From the NCBI GenBank assembly GCA_046346665.1, contig JAXMHQ010000033.1, forward strand, positions 1-57,554: a stretch of 57,554 nucleotides of DNA, read 5' to 3'. Below are positions 23,050 to 31,416 of the stretch, piece after piece. Made by a program: the position numbers and the translations under genes. The notes under the pieces were generated by a model. It did not search any database, was not told the DNA's origin, and saw nothing but the letters and a program-made list of their open reading frames with translations. The stretch is from JAXMHQ01 sp046346665. Its GTDB lineage: Bacteria > Verrucomicrobiota > Verrucomicrobiia > Limisphaerales > JAXMHQ01. The first letter of the stretch is position 1, and the number at the start of each line of letters is the position of its first letter.

Positions 23050-23571
23050 TTACGGGATGATAACGCTGCCGTCGGGCCGGAATTTCAGTTTGTCCGAATA
23101 CAAAACCTCCCAGCAATAGCCGTCGGGGTCCTGGAAATAACCGGCGTAACCGCCCCAGGCAGTTTGGACGGGTGGTTTGCAGAGGGTCGCGCCCGCCTGC
23201 TGGGCCTGGGCGAGGACGGCGTCGACCTCCTCCTTGCTGCGCACGCAATGGCCGAGGGTGAACCCCGGGAATTTACCGCCCGCGGCCGAGTCCTTTGGAT
23301 TCGGAAACCCGGAATCGGCGGCCAGATTCTCACGCGGGTAGAGCATCAGGTGGGTTCCGGTGGACACATCGAAGAGGATGATCCCGCCGTTGGGGGTCAT
23401 TTTTGTGGGGAACCCGAGGCCGAATTTATAAAAGCCGTAGGAGTGAAGGAGGTCCGACACTCCGAGCGTGATGACGCTGATGCGCGGCTCCATTTGGACG
23501 AGCTCGGGCGGGCGCCGGGAAGCGGTGCTGCAGCCGGTGAACAGCAGAAGAATGAAAGTGATTACCCGCAT
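23050..23571 (-). CDS. VOC-family (glyoxalase/bleomycin-resistance fold) lipoprotein
   Basis: This protein of about 173 residues starts with a short lipoprotein signal (MRVITFILLLFTGC, lipobox LFTGC with Cys14), then carries one vicinal-oxygen-chelate domain: RISVITLGVSDLLHSYGFY, GGIILFDV, GGYAGYFQDPDGYCWEVLYSD. The C-terminal pattern FQDPDGYCWE includes the usual metal-ligand Glu. It is probably anchored to a membrane facing the periplasm, which is unusual for this fold. The ATG at 23569-23571 was chosen over an upstream GTG that lies inside a repeat. The substrate is unknown. Confidence 0.75.
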   Translation of the reverse strand: MRVITFILLLFTGCSTASRRPPELVQMEPRISVITLGVSDLLHSYGFYKFGLGFPTKMTPNGGIILFDVSTGTHLMLYPRENLAADSGFPNPKDSAAGGKFPGFTLGHCVRSKEEVDAVLAQAQQAGATLCKPPVQTAWGGYAGYFQDPDGYCWEVLYSDKLKFRPDGSVIIP

Positions 23572-23596
23572 GCGATTCAGGGTTTTGGAAAAGGGA

Positions 23597-23682
23597 TTTG
23601 CCACAGAGCCACAGAGGACACAGAGCTGTTCCGGGGATCAAGGATTTTGTTCTCTCTGCGCTCTCTGTGACTCTGTGGCAAA
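23597..23682. repeat. Inverted repeat of CACAGAG units
   Basis: The left arm (23597-23625, TTTGCCACAGAGCCACAGAG) opposes the right arm (23651-23682, CTCTGTGACTCTGTGGCAAA). It lies between the VOC gene and the DNA methyltransferase. Confidence 0.85.
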
Positions 23683-23691
23683 CCTGCCTGA

Positions 23692-25002
23692 TCAGGTTTT
23701 TCGGAACAGCACGATCCGGTTGGTGTTGGTGCCCTTGGACTGGTTGTCGATGCCCCAGCAGTTTGCGGTCTTGGTGAATTTCTGGTCGTTGACCATGACC
23801 AGTTCCGGTTTGAGGCCGGCCTCGATGCCGCAAGGGAGGACGGCTTCTTCCAGCCGGGTTTTGCCGGCGTGCACTTCGCCGACTTCGAATGCAATGCATC
23901 CGCCTTTCCTCAACACGCGCCGTAATTCGCGGAACACGGGGATCATGATTTCCTGCCAGGCGTCGAGCCTGCGCGGCGTCGACAGCGCGACGGATTTCGG
24001 GTCGATGCCTGCGAACCAGCAGCGGAGCCAGTTATCCTCGGCGTATTGCACCACGTTGAGAAACGGGGGCGAAGTGACCACGAGCGACACGGAGCCGCTT
24101 TTGAGGTCGGGGGTGCTGTCGGCGGGGCGGGTGAGCCAGCGCGCGCGACGCGCCGCGGCCTGAAGGGCTGCCCGGTTTGCCGGGGTGAGATCCGACAGCA
24201 GTTGTTTCGATTTTTTCAGGAGGATCGACCGGACATCGCGCCGGGGCGGGGACTGATTTCGTTTGAGGTTGATCTTCCGCTGGGATTGGACGGAAACGGC
24301 CTGGTTGGGAGGCAGGGTGTAGACGGAGAAGAACCCGGCGGAATGGCCGGTCAGCCGGTTCAGGCAAACCATCTCGAGCCAGGCGTCCAGTGAATCCAAC
24401 TTTTCCGCGGCGCGTCGTTCCGCGAAGTAGCGGCGGAGCGAGGAGATGGCCTCGAGGGTTTCGGGGTGATAGAACACGAGCAGGTCATCCGGCATCTCGC
24501 CGGGCTGGTGCAGGTTGATGGATTTGAGGCGCGCGGCGATGGCATCCAGTTGCGGAGGGGCGAGACGTGGCGCGGCCATGAGGCGGCTGAGCGGGCTGAT
24601 GTCGTTGCCGGCGGGGACGCGTCCGAGCAGGGCGGCTTCGATCGGCGTGGTGCCGCGGCCCATGAACGGGTCGTAGACGAGGTCGCCGGGGCGGGTGAGT
24701 CGATCGATGAAAAACCGGGGAAGCTGGGGTTTGAAGCAGGCGCGGAAGGAAATTTCGTGGAGGGAATGCGCCTGTCGCTGTCGGGCGGTCCAGAATTCGT
24801 TGATGTAACACGGGACCGATTCGCGGCCGCCGCTGAACAATTCGAATTCGACCGATCCGATGGCTGTGGTTTTCTTGAAGTCGCGGAACGCGATCAATTC
24901 CTGGGCGAACGGGGAGGGGGCGGCGGCGCGGGCGCGGCGGGTGGCGGGCCAATCCCACGCCAGTTGGCGGGGGCGAGACGGGGTGGCGCTGGAGCGCTGC
25001 AT
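23692..25002 (-). CDS. Solitary DNA methyltransferase (N4-cytosine/N6-adenine type)
   Basis: This protein of about 436 residues has a SAM-binding motif DPFMGRGTTPIEAALLGR at about 110-127 and a catalytic TSPPF motif at about 308-312, followed by DAWQEIM and RVLRKGGCIAFEVGE. The SPPF/Y form is usual for amino-methyltransferases acting on cytosine N4 or adenine N6. The SAM motif precedes the catalytic motif by about 190 residues, which would be the alpha-class order. No restriction endonuclease or specificity subunit is adjacent, so it is either solitary or the partner is elsewhere. A nucleic-acid methylase acting on RNA is less likely. The start is the ATG at 25000-25002; a TTG at 25038 would add 12 residues. 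Confidence 0.75.
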   Translation of the reverse strand: MQRSSATPSRPRQLAWDWPATRRARAAAPSPFAQELIAFRDFKKTTAIGSVEFELFSGGRESVPCYINEFWTARQRQAHSLHEISFRACFKPQLPRFFIDRLTRPGDLVYDPFMGRGTTPIEAALLGRVPAGNDISPLSRLMAAPRLAPPQLDAIAARLKSINLHQPGEMPDDLLVFYHPETLEAISSLRRYFAERRAAEKLDSLDAWLEMVCLNRLTGHSAGFFSVYTLPPNQAVSVQSQRKINLKRNQSPPRRDVRSILLKKSKQLLSDLTPANRAALQAAARRARWLTRPADSTPDLKSGSVSLVVTSPPFLNVVQYAEDNWLRCWFAGIDPKSVALSTPRRLDAWQEIMIPVFRELRRVLRKGGCIAFEVGEVHAGKTRLEEAVLPCGIEAGLKPELVMVNDQKFTKTANCWGIDNQSKGTNTNRIVLFRKT

Positions 25003-25053
25003 GGATGGGAGGAAAGCAGCTTTCGGTGAAAGCTGCAATCTTTGCCAGCCAAA

Positions 25054-25168
25054 GGGAGGGCCGGCGTCCTCGCCGGCCCAAACATTCTCGGGATTAAAAG
25101 AAGGGGTTCTGGGACGGCCAGGACGCCGTCCCTCCCGGGTCAGGGCTCGACGGAGTCTCGCCCCACCG
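25054..25168. repeat. GGGAGGGCCGGCGTC hairpin plus reverse family-2 element
   Basis: Arms at 25054-25079 and 25111-25137 form a long hairpin. A reverse copy of the 27-bp family-2 element follows at 25141-25168. The remaining spacer up to rpsP holds no gene. Confidence 0.85.
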
Positions 25169-25283
25169 GGGCGTGTTAAAAAACCTATAAATCGACGCTT
25201 GCCAATCCTGGCACTCGCGACTAGGCTTGACGCTCTTTTGGCTGGGCAGGTGTTGTGACCGGCGAGAATCGAGAATTTATATT

Positions 25284-25535
25284 ATGGCAGTTAAAATTCG
25301 CATGAAACGGATCGGGACGAAGAACACGCCCGTATTCCGCATTGTAGTGGCCGACGGCCGCAGTCCGCGCGATGGCAAGTTCATCGAGGAACTGGGGACG
25401 TATCAGCCGCTGAAGAAGGGCGACAACATCACGCTGGATCTTGAGCGCGCGAAGTATTGGGTGAGCAAGGGTGCGCAGCCGAGCGACACGGTGGCGAGCT
25501 TCATCAAGAAGGCGAGCAAGGCCGCGGCGGTCTGA
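25284..25535 (+). CDS. rpsP: 30S ribosomal protein S16
   Basis: This 83-residue protein begins MAVKIRMKRIGTKNTPVFRI, the S16 signature, followed by VVADGRSPRDGKFIEELGTY. Its length is standard. It opens the rpsP-khpA-trmD-rplS cluster. The ATG at 25284 is preceded by an AT-rich stretch with no strong ribosome-binding site. Confidence 0.97.
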   Translation: MAVKIRMKRIGTKNTPVFRIVVADGRSPRDGKFIEELGTYQPLKKGDNITLDLERAKYWVSKGAQPSDTVASFIKKASKAAAV

Positions 25536-25542
25536 GCGTCCC

Positions 25543-25782
25543 ATGCAGGCCTTTCTCGAATACATCGTTAAAGGGCTGGTGCAGAATCCCGACGCGGTGA
25601 CGGTGACGCCGGTGGAGCGGGAAGGCACCACGATTTACGAGCTGCGGATGAATCCGCAGGACGTGGGCAAGATCATCGGGCGCCAGGGCATGACGATCAA
25701 TGCGATCCGGTCGTTGTTGCTGGCGGGCAGTGCCCGGAAGGGGCTGCGCTGCAGCCTGGAGATTGTCGAGGATCAGAAGTGA
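25543..25782 (+). CDS. khpA: KH-domain RNA-binding protein KhpA
   Basis: This 79-residue protein has one KH domain with the core VGKIIGRQGMTINAIRSLL at about 47-65, the GxxG loop that contacts RNA. It lies 7 bp after rpsP, the conserved position for KhpA (YlqC family). It binds RNA and in other bacteria acts with KhpB in cell growth control; the specific targets here are unknown. Confidence 0.93.
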   Translation: MQAFLEYIVKGLVQNPDAVTVTPVEREGTTIYELRMNPQDVGKIIGRQGMTINAIRSLLLAGSARKGLRCSLEIVEDQK

Positions 25783-25833
25783 TTTTTTCCCTGCCGCCGT
25801 GCGCGGCGGGGCGAGTGGATCGGAGCACGAACG

Positions 25834-26499
25834 GTGAAAATTGACGTGCTCACATTATTTCCGGCGATGTTTGCCGGGCCGCTGGATGAGAGCATCATCA
25901 AGCGGGCGCGGGAAGCCGGGTTGCTGGATTTGAAGATTCACAACCTGCGTGACTACACCCATGACCGGCACCGGACGGTGGACGATCGTCCATTCGGGGG
26001 CGGGCCGGGGATGTTGTTGAAACCCGAGCCGATCTTTGAAGCGGTGGAGAGCCTGGCGCGGGAGAAGACGCGGGTGATTTTGCTGTGTCCGACCGGGCGC
26101 CGGTTCAGCCAGTCGATCGCGCAGGAACTGTCGGAGATGGACGACCTGCTGCTGGTGACGGGGCATTACGAAGGATTTGACGAGCGGATCCGGGAAGAGC
26201 TGGCGGACGACGAGATCTCGATCGGGGATTACGTCCTGACGAACGGCGCGTTGCCGGCGATGGTGGTGGTGGACGCGGTGACGCGGCTGCTGCCGGGTGT
26301 GCTGGGCGACGATGCGAGTTCGCAGGATGAATCGTTCAGCCACGGGCTGCTGGAGTATCCGCAGTACACGCGCCCGGCGGAGTTCCGGGGCATGAAGGTG
26401 CCGGACACGCTGTTGAGCGGCAATCATGCGGAGATCGCCAAGTGGCGGTCGGAGCACGCGCGGCTCCGGACCGAGCGGCGCCGCCCGGATTTGTTGTAG
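25834..26499 (+). CDS. trmD: tRNA (guanine-N1)-methyltransferase
   Basis: This 221-residue SPOUT-fold enzyme methylates G37 of tRNAs, preventing frameshifting. Visible are MKIDVLTLFPAMF at the N-terminus, DDRPFGGGPGM, LLVTGHYEGFDERI and the knot region ISIGDYVLTNGALPAMVVVDA. The start is a GTG at 25834. rimM, which usually lies between khpA and trmD, is absent: only 51 bp separate them. Confidence 0.96.
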   Translation: MKIDVLTLFPAMFAGPLDESIIKRAREAGLLDLKIHNLRDYTHDRHRTVDDRPFGGGPGMLLKPEPIFEAVESLAREKTRVILLCPTGRRFSQSIAQELSEMDDLLLVTGHYEGFDERIREELADDEISIGDYVLTNGALPAMVVVDAVTRLLPGVLGDDASSQDESFSHGLLEYPQYTRPAEFRGMKVPDTLLSGNHAEIAKWRSEHARLRTERRRPDLL

Positions 26500-26510
26500 A
26501 GCAGTTTGAG

Positions 26511-26562
26511 GTAGGGTCGGCGCGCTGCGCCGACCGCGGACGCCGCGGCGCGGCGTCCCTAC
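26511..26562. repeat. GTAGGG/CCCTACC inverted repeat between trmD and rplS
   Basis: Imperfect opposed arms run from GTAGGGTCGGCGCGC to GGCGCGGCGTCCCTACC and would give a GC-rich hairpin within the operon. Confidence 0.6.
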
Positions 26563-26594
26563 CAACGGATTGAAAATTGTAAATCGAAAATTTT

Positions 26595-26981
26595 ATGAAT
26601 CAGTCATTACTTGAAAAAATTGAATCGGAGCAATTCCGGAAGGACAAGGCGGAATTCAACGTGGGCGACTCCGTCCGTGTTCACACGAAGGTCGTGGAAG
26701 GCGACAAGGAGCGCATCCAGGTTTTCTCGGGTGTGGTGATTGGCAAGCGTGGCCGCGGTTTGAACGAGACGTTCACCGTCCGGCGCATCAGCTACGGCGA
26801 GGGTGTGGAGCGCGTGTTCCCGCTGCATTCGCCGCGCGTGGACAAGGTGGAAGTGGAACGCGCGGGGTCCGTCCGCCGCGCGAAGCTGACCTACCTGCGC
26901 AAGCGCCTCGGCAAGGGCGCGACGCTGGTGAAGGAAAAGGAAGCCAAGGTCGAAGCCGCCCCCGCGGCCGCCAAGGCCTGA
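26595..26981 (+). CDS. rplS: 50S ribosomal protein L19
   Basis: This 128-residue protein shows the L19 core FNVGDSVRVHTKVVEGDKERIQ, FSGVVIGKRGRGLNETFTVRRIS, and RAKLTYLRKRLGKGA. An Ala/Lys/Glu tail of about 20 residues extends the C-terminus. It closes the ribosomal operon and is followed by a strong terminator. Confidence 0.97.
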   Translation: MNQSLLEKIESEQFRKDKAEFNVGDSVRVHTKVVEGDKERIQVFSGVVIGKRGRGLNETFTVRRISYGEGVERVFPLHSPRVDKVEVERAGSVRRAKLTYLRKRLGKGATLVKEKEAKVEAAPAAAKA

Positions 26982-27005
26982 TCCGCAGAGACAATCGATT
27001 TGCAG

Positions 27006-27038
27006 AAAAGCGAGACTCCGGTCTCGCTTTTCTTTTTC
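27006..27038 (+). terminator. Rho-independent terminator after rplS
   Basis: An 11-bp perfect stem pairs AAAAGCGAGAC (27006-27016) with GTCTCGCTTTT (27021-27031) around the loop TCCG. CTTTTT follows. Confidence 0.93.
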
Positions 27039-27144
27039 GCATTCCCCAGCAGAACACTCAGATCCCGCGAAATCCTTTTAGTGGGGTTCTTTGCGCCCCC
27101 TTCGTGCTCTTCGCGTCTTCGTGGTGAACACCCTGCGGCGGTGC

Positions 27145-28401
27145 TCAGCGCAGGTGGTTCCCTGCGTCGTTCACACCGGTCACGATTTCTTCGCGCGTTT
27201 TCAGATTGCGGATGCGCACGTAGGCGTCGTTGTCGAGCTTCGCGGTAAAGGAGGCTTTTAATTCCTGGGCGCGCTTGAATTGTTTGTCCGGCTTGGCGGG
27301 AGTGAGGGAGTATTCGACGGAGAAGCCCGCGGTGCGGAGTTCGGCGATGAGTTTGAGGGAATGCGGGCGGAGGGATTCGTCCTCGATGAGGCAGAAGACG
27401 TCGACGCCGACGATGGACGGCTGGAGGAGTTGTCGTTCCTTGAGCAGTTCGAGGAGGACGACGTCGCCCATGCCGAAGCCGAGGGCGGGCAGGTTGACTT
27501 TGCCGGCGCTGATGAGTTTGACGAGGTTGTCGTACCGTCCGCCGCCGGCGATGGCGCGGAATTCGCCCTTGCGATCGAAGGCCTCGAACACCACGCCGGT
27601 GTAATAAGCCAGGCCGCGGATGACCTGGTAATCCACCTGGACGAAGTCGCTCATGCCGCGCGCGGCGAGGTTGTCGAGGATGCTTTGCAGCTCCTTCGTG
27701 GGTGCGCCGCTTTCGATGAACTTCGTCACTTCGTCGAGCGAAAACCCGAGCGAATCAAGTTTCTTCGCGCTTTCCTCGGGGGCGGTGCGCTCGAGCTTGT
27801 CGATGACTTGAAAAAATTCGTAGGCGTTCTCCGCCGCGTTTCCGCCGTCGGCCTTCTTCCTCCGACCTTCGTAAAACTCCTGCCACGCGTTGCGGCTGCT
27901 GAGGCGGATGACGAAATCCTGCGCGGTCAGCCCGAAGGAGCGGAGCGTGTCGATGAGCAGGGCGATCAATTCCGCGTCCGCGGCCGGGTCGCTTTCGCCG
28001 ATGACATCGGCGTTGAACTGGAAATGTTCGCGCAACCGGCCTTTTTGCTGTTTTTCGTAGCGGAACAACTGGGGGATGGCGAACCATTTGACGGGCTTTT
28101 TGTAATTCCGCTCGTGCGCCGCGACCATCCGGGCCAGGGTCGGGGTCATTTCGGGCCGCATCGCGACCGCCCGGCCGCCCTTGTCCTGGAAATCGAAGAG
28201 CTGTTTGACGATCTCCTCGCCGCTTTTGGTGGTGAACAGTTCCAGCGGTTCGAGCGGCGGGCCGTCGTATTCCCGGAACCCGTAACGCCGGGCCATCTCG
28301 CGCCACTTGGCGAAAATATACTGGCGCGCGTCGGCGCTCCACACGTCCGCGTGCGGCAGCGGTTCGGGATAAAAATCGCGAAATCCAGGCAATCGTTCCA
28401 T
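27145..28401 (-). CDS. hisS: Histidyl-tRNA synthetase
   Basis: This 418-residue class II aminoacyl-tRNA synthetase charges tRNA-His. MERLPGFRDFYPEP is at the N-terminus, motif 2 RYEKQQKGRLREHFQFNADVIGE lies near 109-131, the histidine-binding GLAYYTGVVFEAF near 256-268 and AGGGRYDNL follow, and the anticodon-binding domain occupies the last 90 residues. The ATG at 28399-28401 was chosen; an upstream in-frame extension would be outside the family. An insertion sequence ends 57 bp upstream and may separate the gene from its original promoter. Confidence 0.95.
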   Translation of the reverse strand: MERLPGFRDFYPEPLPHADVWSADARQYIFAKWREMARRYGFREYDGPPLEPLELFTTKSGEEIVKQLFDFQDKGGRAVAMRPEMTPTLARMVAAHERNYKKPVKWFAIPQLFRYEKQQKGRLREHFQFNADVIGESDPAADAELIALLIDTLRSFGLTAQDFVIRLSSRNAWQEFYEGRRKKADGGNAAENAYEFFQVIDKLERTAPEESAKKLDSLGFSLDEVTKFIESGAPTKELQSILDNLAARGMSDFVQVDYQVIRGLAYYTGVVFEAFDRKGEFRAIAGGGRYDNLVKLISAGKVNLPALGFGMGDVVLLELLKERQLLQPSIVGVDVFCLIEDESLRPHSLKLIAELRTAGFSVEYSLTPAKPDKQFKRAQELKASFTAKLDNDAYVRIRNLKTREEIVTGVNDAGNHLR

Positions 28402-28448
28402 AAGCAAACCAGCATAAAAAGCGTGGCACAGGAAGTGAAGCGGAATCG

Positions 28449-28458
28449 GGGAGGGCAC
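28449..28458. repeat. Target-site duplication, left copy
   Basis: GGGAGGGCAC directly abuts the left terminal repeat of the insertion sequence; the identical decamer is at 29678-29687. Confidence 0.95.
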
Positions 28459-29677
28459 CAGGGCTCACGCATTAAAATCTAAGCCCAGGAGATGGAGCAA
28501 ATATCCACTCGGTTGTCCCAGCCAGCGGCCTTCATTCGGCCCTTCAAACTGCGCTTTTTCTTCTGCGTATCGGTTTTGATGAGATTCAGCGCCCAACGGC
28601 GCAATGTCGCTAGGTTCTCGGACGCGTAGCCGCTGCGCGCCCGGCTTTGGTCTTCGTTAAAATTGACGTCCAAAACCCAGTGCAACTGGTTCTCGATACT
28701 CCAATGGCTGCAGTAAGCACGGGCGAACCGATTCACGTCCAGACTCAAGCTGCTCAGATAATAGCGCCGCTCCACCGTACGCTGCCCCCCCAATCTCGCG
28801 CACTGCTTCGACCACACCCACGCTCTGTAAACCCTCCCAAGCCTCTCGATCCTCCGACCAATCGACCGGCCGCTTTGCCAATAACGCCGCACCTCCAGGC
28901 GCCCGTGCCCTTTGTCCACGACTTCCGCGTAAGCCAGTTCCTTGGCCTGGCGGCTGATAGCGTCATCCAAATAGCTTTTGACCTCTTGGTGCGTCTGCCC
29001 CTGGTTGCCTTTGAGCGCCAAAACGTAATCGAGGCATCGGCTTCTTTGATTTCCTTGGCTATCTCTTTTTGGCAGCCCATCGCGGCCAGCGTCACAATGC
29101 ATCCGCTCAGTTCCAAGGCTCGCAACAGCTTGGGCACCGCCCGAATCTCGTTGCTCTTGTCATCGACGAGTTGACCCAACGCCAGACCGTTGTCTGCCGC
29201 CCAAGCACTGATCACCACTTTGGGGCAATCCCCCTTGTTGATCGCCCGCCTCAGTGCTTTGCCATCCAGCGCTACGATCTCCTGCGCCACGGTAGCTCGC
29301 AGACTCTGCGTCCAGCGCATGAAGCACTCAGAAACTTCTCGGATCCATCGCCGCAAACGCAGTTGAACGTATCGTGACTGGGAATTACCGTGGCGCAGCT
29401 CCAGAAAGCTCCTGAACCGCCGACTTTGCTTCCCCAAAAACCTTCATGTCCTCAAAACTATCGGCCCCACACAGCAGCGCGCAGGGATGGCAATACTCAG
29501 CACGTCAGGTAACGCGTGCAGTTTGCGCCGATCCATTCGCGGGTCCGGCACTTCTTTCAGAATCGTGATCAAACTCAACTTTGGATGCTTTTTGCATCCC
29601 GCCTCATATGCATTGTATTTACAAAGTACAGACAAAAATCGTCCCTCCTTCAAAAATCTTTTAATGCGTGAGCCCTG
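28459..29677 (-). mobile_element. ISAs1-type insertion sequence with intact ends
   Basis: The 1219-bp element is bounded by perfect 19-bp terminal inverted repeats (CAGGGCTCACGCATTAAAA at 28459-28477, its complement at 29659-29677). It is flanked by an identical 10-bp duplication. The size, the end sequence beginning CAGGG and the DDE transposase remains fit the ISAs1 family. It inserted between hisS and a family-1 repeat (GGATT arms begin at about 29690). Confidence 0.93.
28479..29653 (-). pseudogene. Frame-broken ISAs1 transposase
   Basis: Three overlapping minus-strand fragments together resemble one ISAs1 DDE transposase: 29444-29653 (N-terminus, LITILKEVPDPRMDRRKLH), 28754-29437 (VALDGKALRRAINKG and LAAMGCQKEIAKEIKEADA) and 28479-29102 (DYVLALKGNQG, YLSSLSLDVNRFARAYCSHW, SIENQLHWVLDVNFNED). 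Frames change near 29440, probably again near 29360, and near 29040 where KEIKEADA should continue as DYVLALKGNQG. The sequence as given cannot make a full transposase. Several indels beside perfect ends could also reflect assembly errors. Confidence 0.85.
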
Positions 29678-29687
29678 GGGAGGGCAC
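29678..29687. repeat. Target-site duplication, right copy
   Basis: GGGAGGGCAC directly abuts the right terminal repeat of the insertion sequence and matches 28449-28458 exactly. Confidence 0.95.
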
Positions 29688-29822
29688 GGATAAAAGGATT
29701 ATTGGATTGATGGATAAATGGGAATGAGGCGCGGAGTCTTCCAGCAATCGATAAATCCATTTATCCAAAAATCCCGGCCGCCCAGTCAGGGCTCGACGGA
29801 GTCTCGCCCCACCTGGCGGGAG
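29688..29822. repeat. Family-1 inverted repeat plus reverse family-2 element
   Basis: Opposed GGATT/AATCC arms (about 29689-29722 and 29744-29775) surround the loop GAGGCGCGGAGTCTTCC. A reverse copy of the 27-bp element is at 29787-29812. The expected forward outer copy on the left is missing. Confidence 0.85.
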
Positions 29823-29880
29823 CGGACTGAATTCGCCTGAATTCGCGTCAAGTCAGGCCTGAAAATGCCGATATGCAACC

Positions 29881-31236
29881 GTGAGTTTTTTGGGCACGAT
29901 CAATCGGTCACTTCGATCCAGGGTTTTTTCATCGCCGACCCGTTCCACGCCTGCTTTGGCAGCACCGCCGGCCGCGCCGGTTGCCGTGCCGGTTCCGGGT
30001 GCGGAGCTGCCGGCGGGCAAGACGATTCGCTGGCGGTTGCTGTGCATCGGGGCGGATCCCGCGTGGTTCGAGTCGGTGCGGATGCAGATGTCGGGGTTGC
30101 AGCCGGACTGGGAGCTGGCGCGGGTGGCGAACAGCACGGAGGCGATTCCTTTATTGGCGGGGTCGACGTTTGACGTTTTAATTTTCGAAGACCGGATTTC
30201 CGATGTTTCGGATTTGTTGGCCACCTTGGGCAAGGACGTGAACCGTTACATTTGCCTGGTTCGATGCGACATCTCGGACGAGGAGGCGATGATCCAGTGG
30301 AACAGTTTTGGTGTGATGCCGGTTTCGGGCGGGGGCGATGCCGCGGTGTTGCGGTCCGAACTGAACCGGACGGTGCGGGTGCGGGAGTGGACGGCGAATC
30401 CGGCCGTGAGGAAACTGCTGCCACAGATCCGGCAACTGCCCGCGGTGCCGAGGCTTCACGCGCTGATCACGAAGGAGCTGGAGTCGCCGGAGGGATCGAT
30501 GCAGGTTGTGGCGCGGCTGGTTGCGCAGGATCCCGTGATGTCGGCCAAGATATTGCAGGTGGCGAATTCGGCGGCGCTGGGCGTGGGTCACGAGGTGACC
30601 GACATGGCGGAAGCGGTCCTGGTGCTGGGTGCGGAGCGGATACGGTCGTTGATTTTGCTGGCGGGTGTTTTTTCGCAGTATGACCGGGCGAAGTGTCCGG
30701 GATTTTCGCCGGAGAGTGTCTGGGGTCACAGTGTTCAGGCGGGGATGTATGCGCGGACGATTGCGTTGAAGCAGACGGGGGATGCGAAGGTGGCGGAGGC
30801 GGCGTTCACGGCGGGGTTGTTGCACGACGTGGGCAAGCTGATTTTGGCGGCGAACGTGCCGCGGATGTACGAGGAAGTGCTTTGGACGCGGAAACGGCAG
30901 GACTGCACGCAGGGCCAGGCGGAGCGGTTGGTGTTGGGAACGACGCATGCGGAACTGGGCGCCTGTTTGCTGGCGTCGTGGGGATTGCCGCTGCCGATTC
31001 TGGAGGCGATTGCGTGGCATGACGAACCGGAATGGTTTCCCGGCAATGGATTCACGCTCGTGGCGGCGGTGCATGTCGCCAACGCCCTGATTACCGAGAG
31101 CAATCAGCGGGGTGGATCGGCCGCGCAAGACCGGATTTGCCTGGAGTATTTGAACAAAGCCGGGCTGGGGGATATCCGGAACCGGTGGCGTTCGTTTTGC
31201 GGATTGCCGGTGCGGCCGGACCAGGCGCCTGCGTAA
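29881..31236 (+). CDS. HDOD-domain signalling protein with receiver-like N-terminus
   Basis: This 451-residue protein has an Ala/Pro-rich N-terminus (about 15-45), then a degenerate response-regulator-like fold (about 48-165; WRLLCIGADPAWFESV, FDVLIFEDRISD). An HDOD domain follows at about 185-385 (LPAVPRLHALITKELESPEG, VARLVAQDPVMSAKILQVANSA, AAFTAGLLHDVGKLILAANV). HDOD proteins are regulatory relatives of HD phosphohydrolases and rarely enzymatic. The usual receiver phospho-site context is not clear, so phosphorylation is doubtful. The start is a GTG at 29881. No two-component partner is adjacent. Confidence 0.82.
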   Translation: MSFLGTINRSLRSRVFSSPTRSTPALAAPPAAPVAVPVPGAELPAGKTIRWRLLCIGADPAWFESVRMQMSGLQPDWELARVANSTEAIPLLAGSTFDVLIFEDRISDVSDLLATLGKDVNRYICLVRCDISDEEAMIQWNSFGVMPVSGGGDAAVLRSELNRTVRVREWTANPAVRKLLPQIRQLPAVPRLHALITKELESPEGSMQVVARLVAQDPVMSAKILQVANSAALGVGHEVTDMAEAVLVLGAERIRSLILLAGVFSQYDRAKCPGFSPESVWGHSVQAGMYARTIALKQTGDAKVAEAAFTAGLLHDVGKLILAANVPRMYEEVLWTRKRQDCTQGQAERLVLGTTHAELGACLLASWGLPLPILEAIAWHDEPEWFPGNGFTLVAAVHVANALITESNQRGGSAAQDRICLEYLNKAGLGDIRNRWRSFCGLPVRPDQAPA

Positions 31237-31242
31237 ACGGGG

Positions 31243-31325
31243 GCTGGATTGGTGGATTGGTGGATTGCTGGATAAATGCAACAGCACCGCGCGGAATAAT
31301 CCAATAATCCAGCAATCCATTGATC
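31243..31325. repeat. Family-1 inverted repeat
   Basis: Tandem GGATTGGT/GGATTGCT units (31244-31272) oppose AATAATCCAGCAATCC units (31292-31320). The loop contains CACCGCGCGGAATAATCC, the conserved family core. Confidence 0.85.
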
Positions 31326-31361
31326 CTCGGCTATGCGATTCGCATTAAGCCTCGTCCTCCC

Positions 31362-31396
31362 AAAAAGCAAAGACACTCCGAGACCGGAGTGTCTTT
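31362..31396 (-). terminator. Rho-independent terminator of the HU gene
   Basis: Read on the minus strand, a 12-bp stem AAAGACACTCCG/CGGAGTGTCTTT with loop GTCT is followed by GCTTTTTG. It lies 20 bp past the stop of the HU-like gene. Confidence 0.9.
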
Positions 31397-31416
31397 CCGA
31401 AAAAACCTGAAATTCG

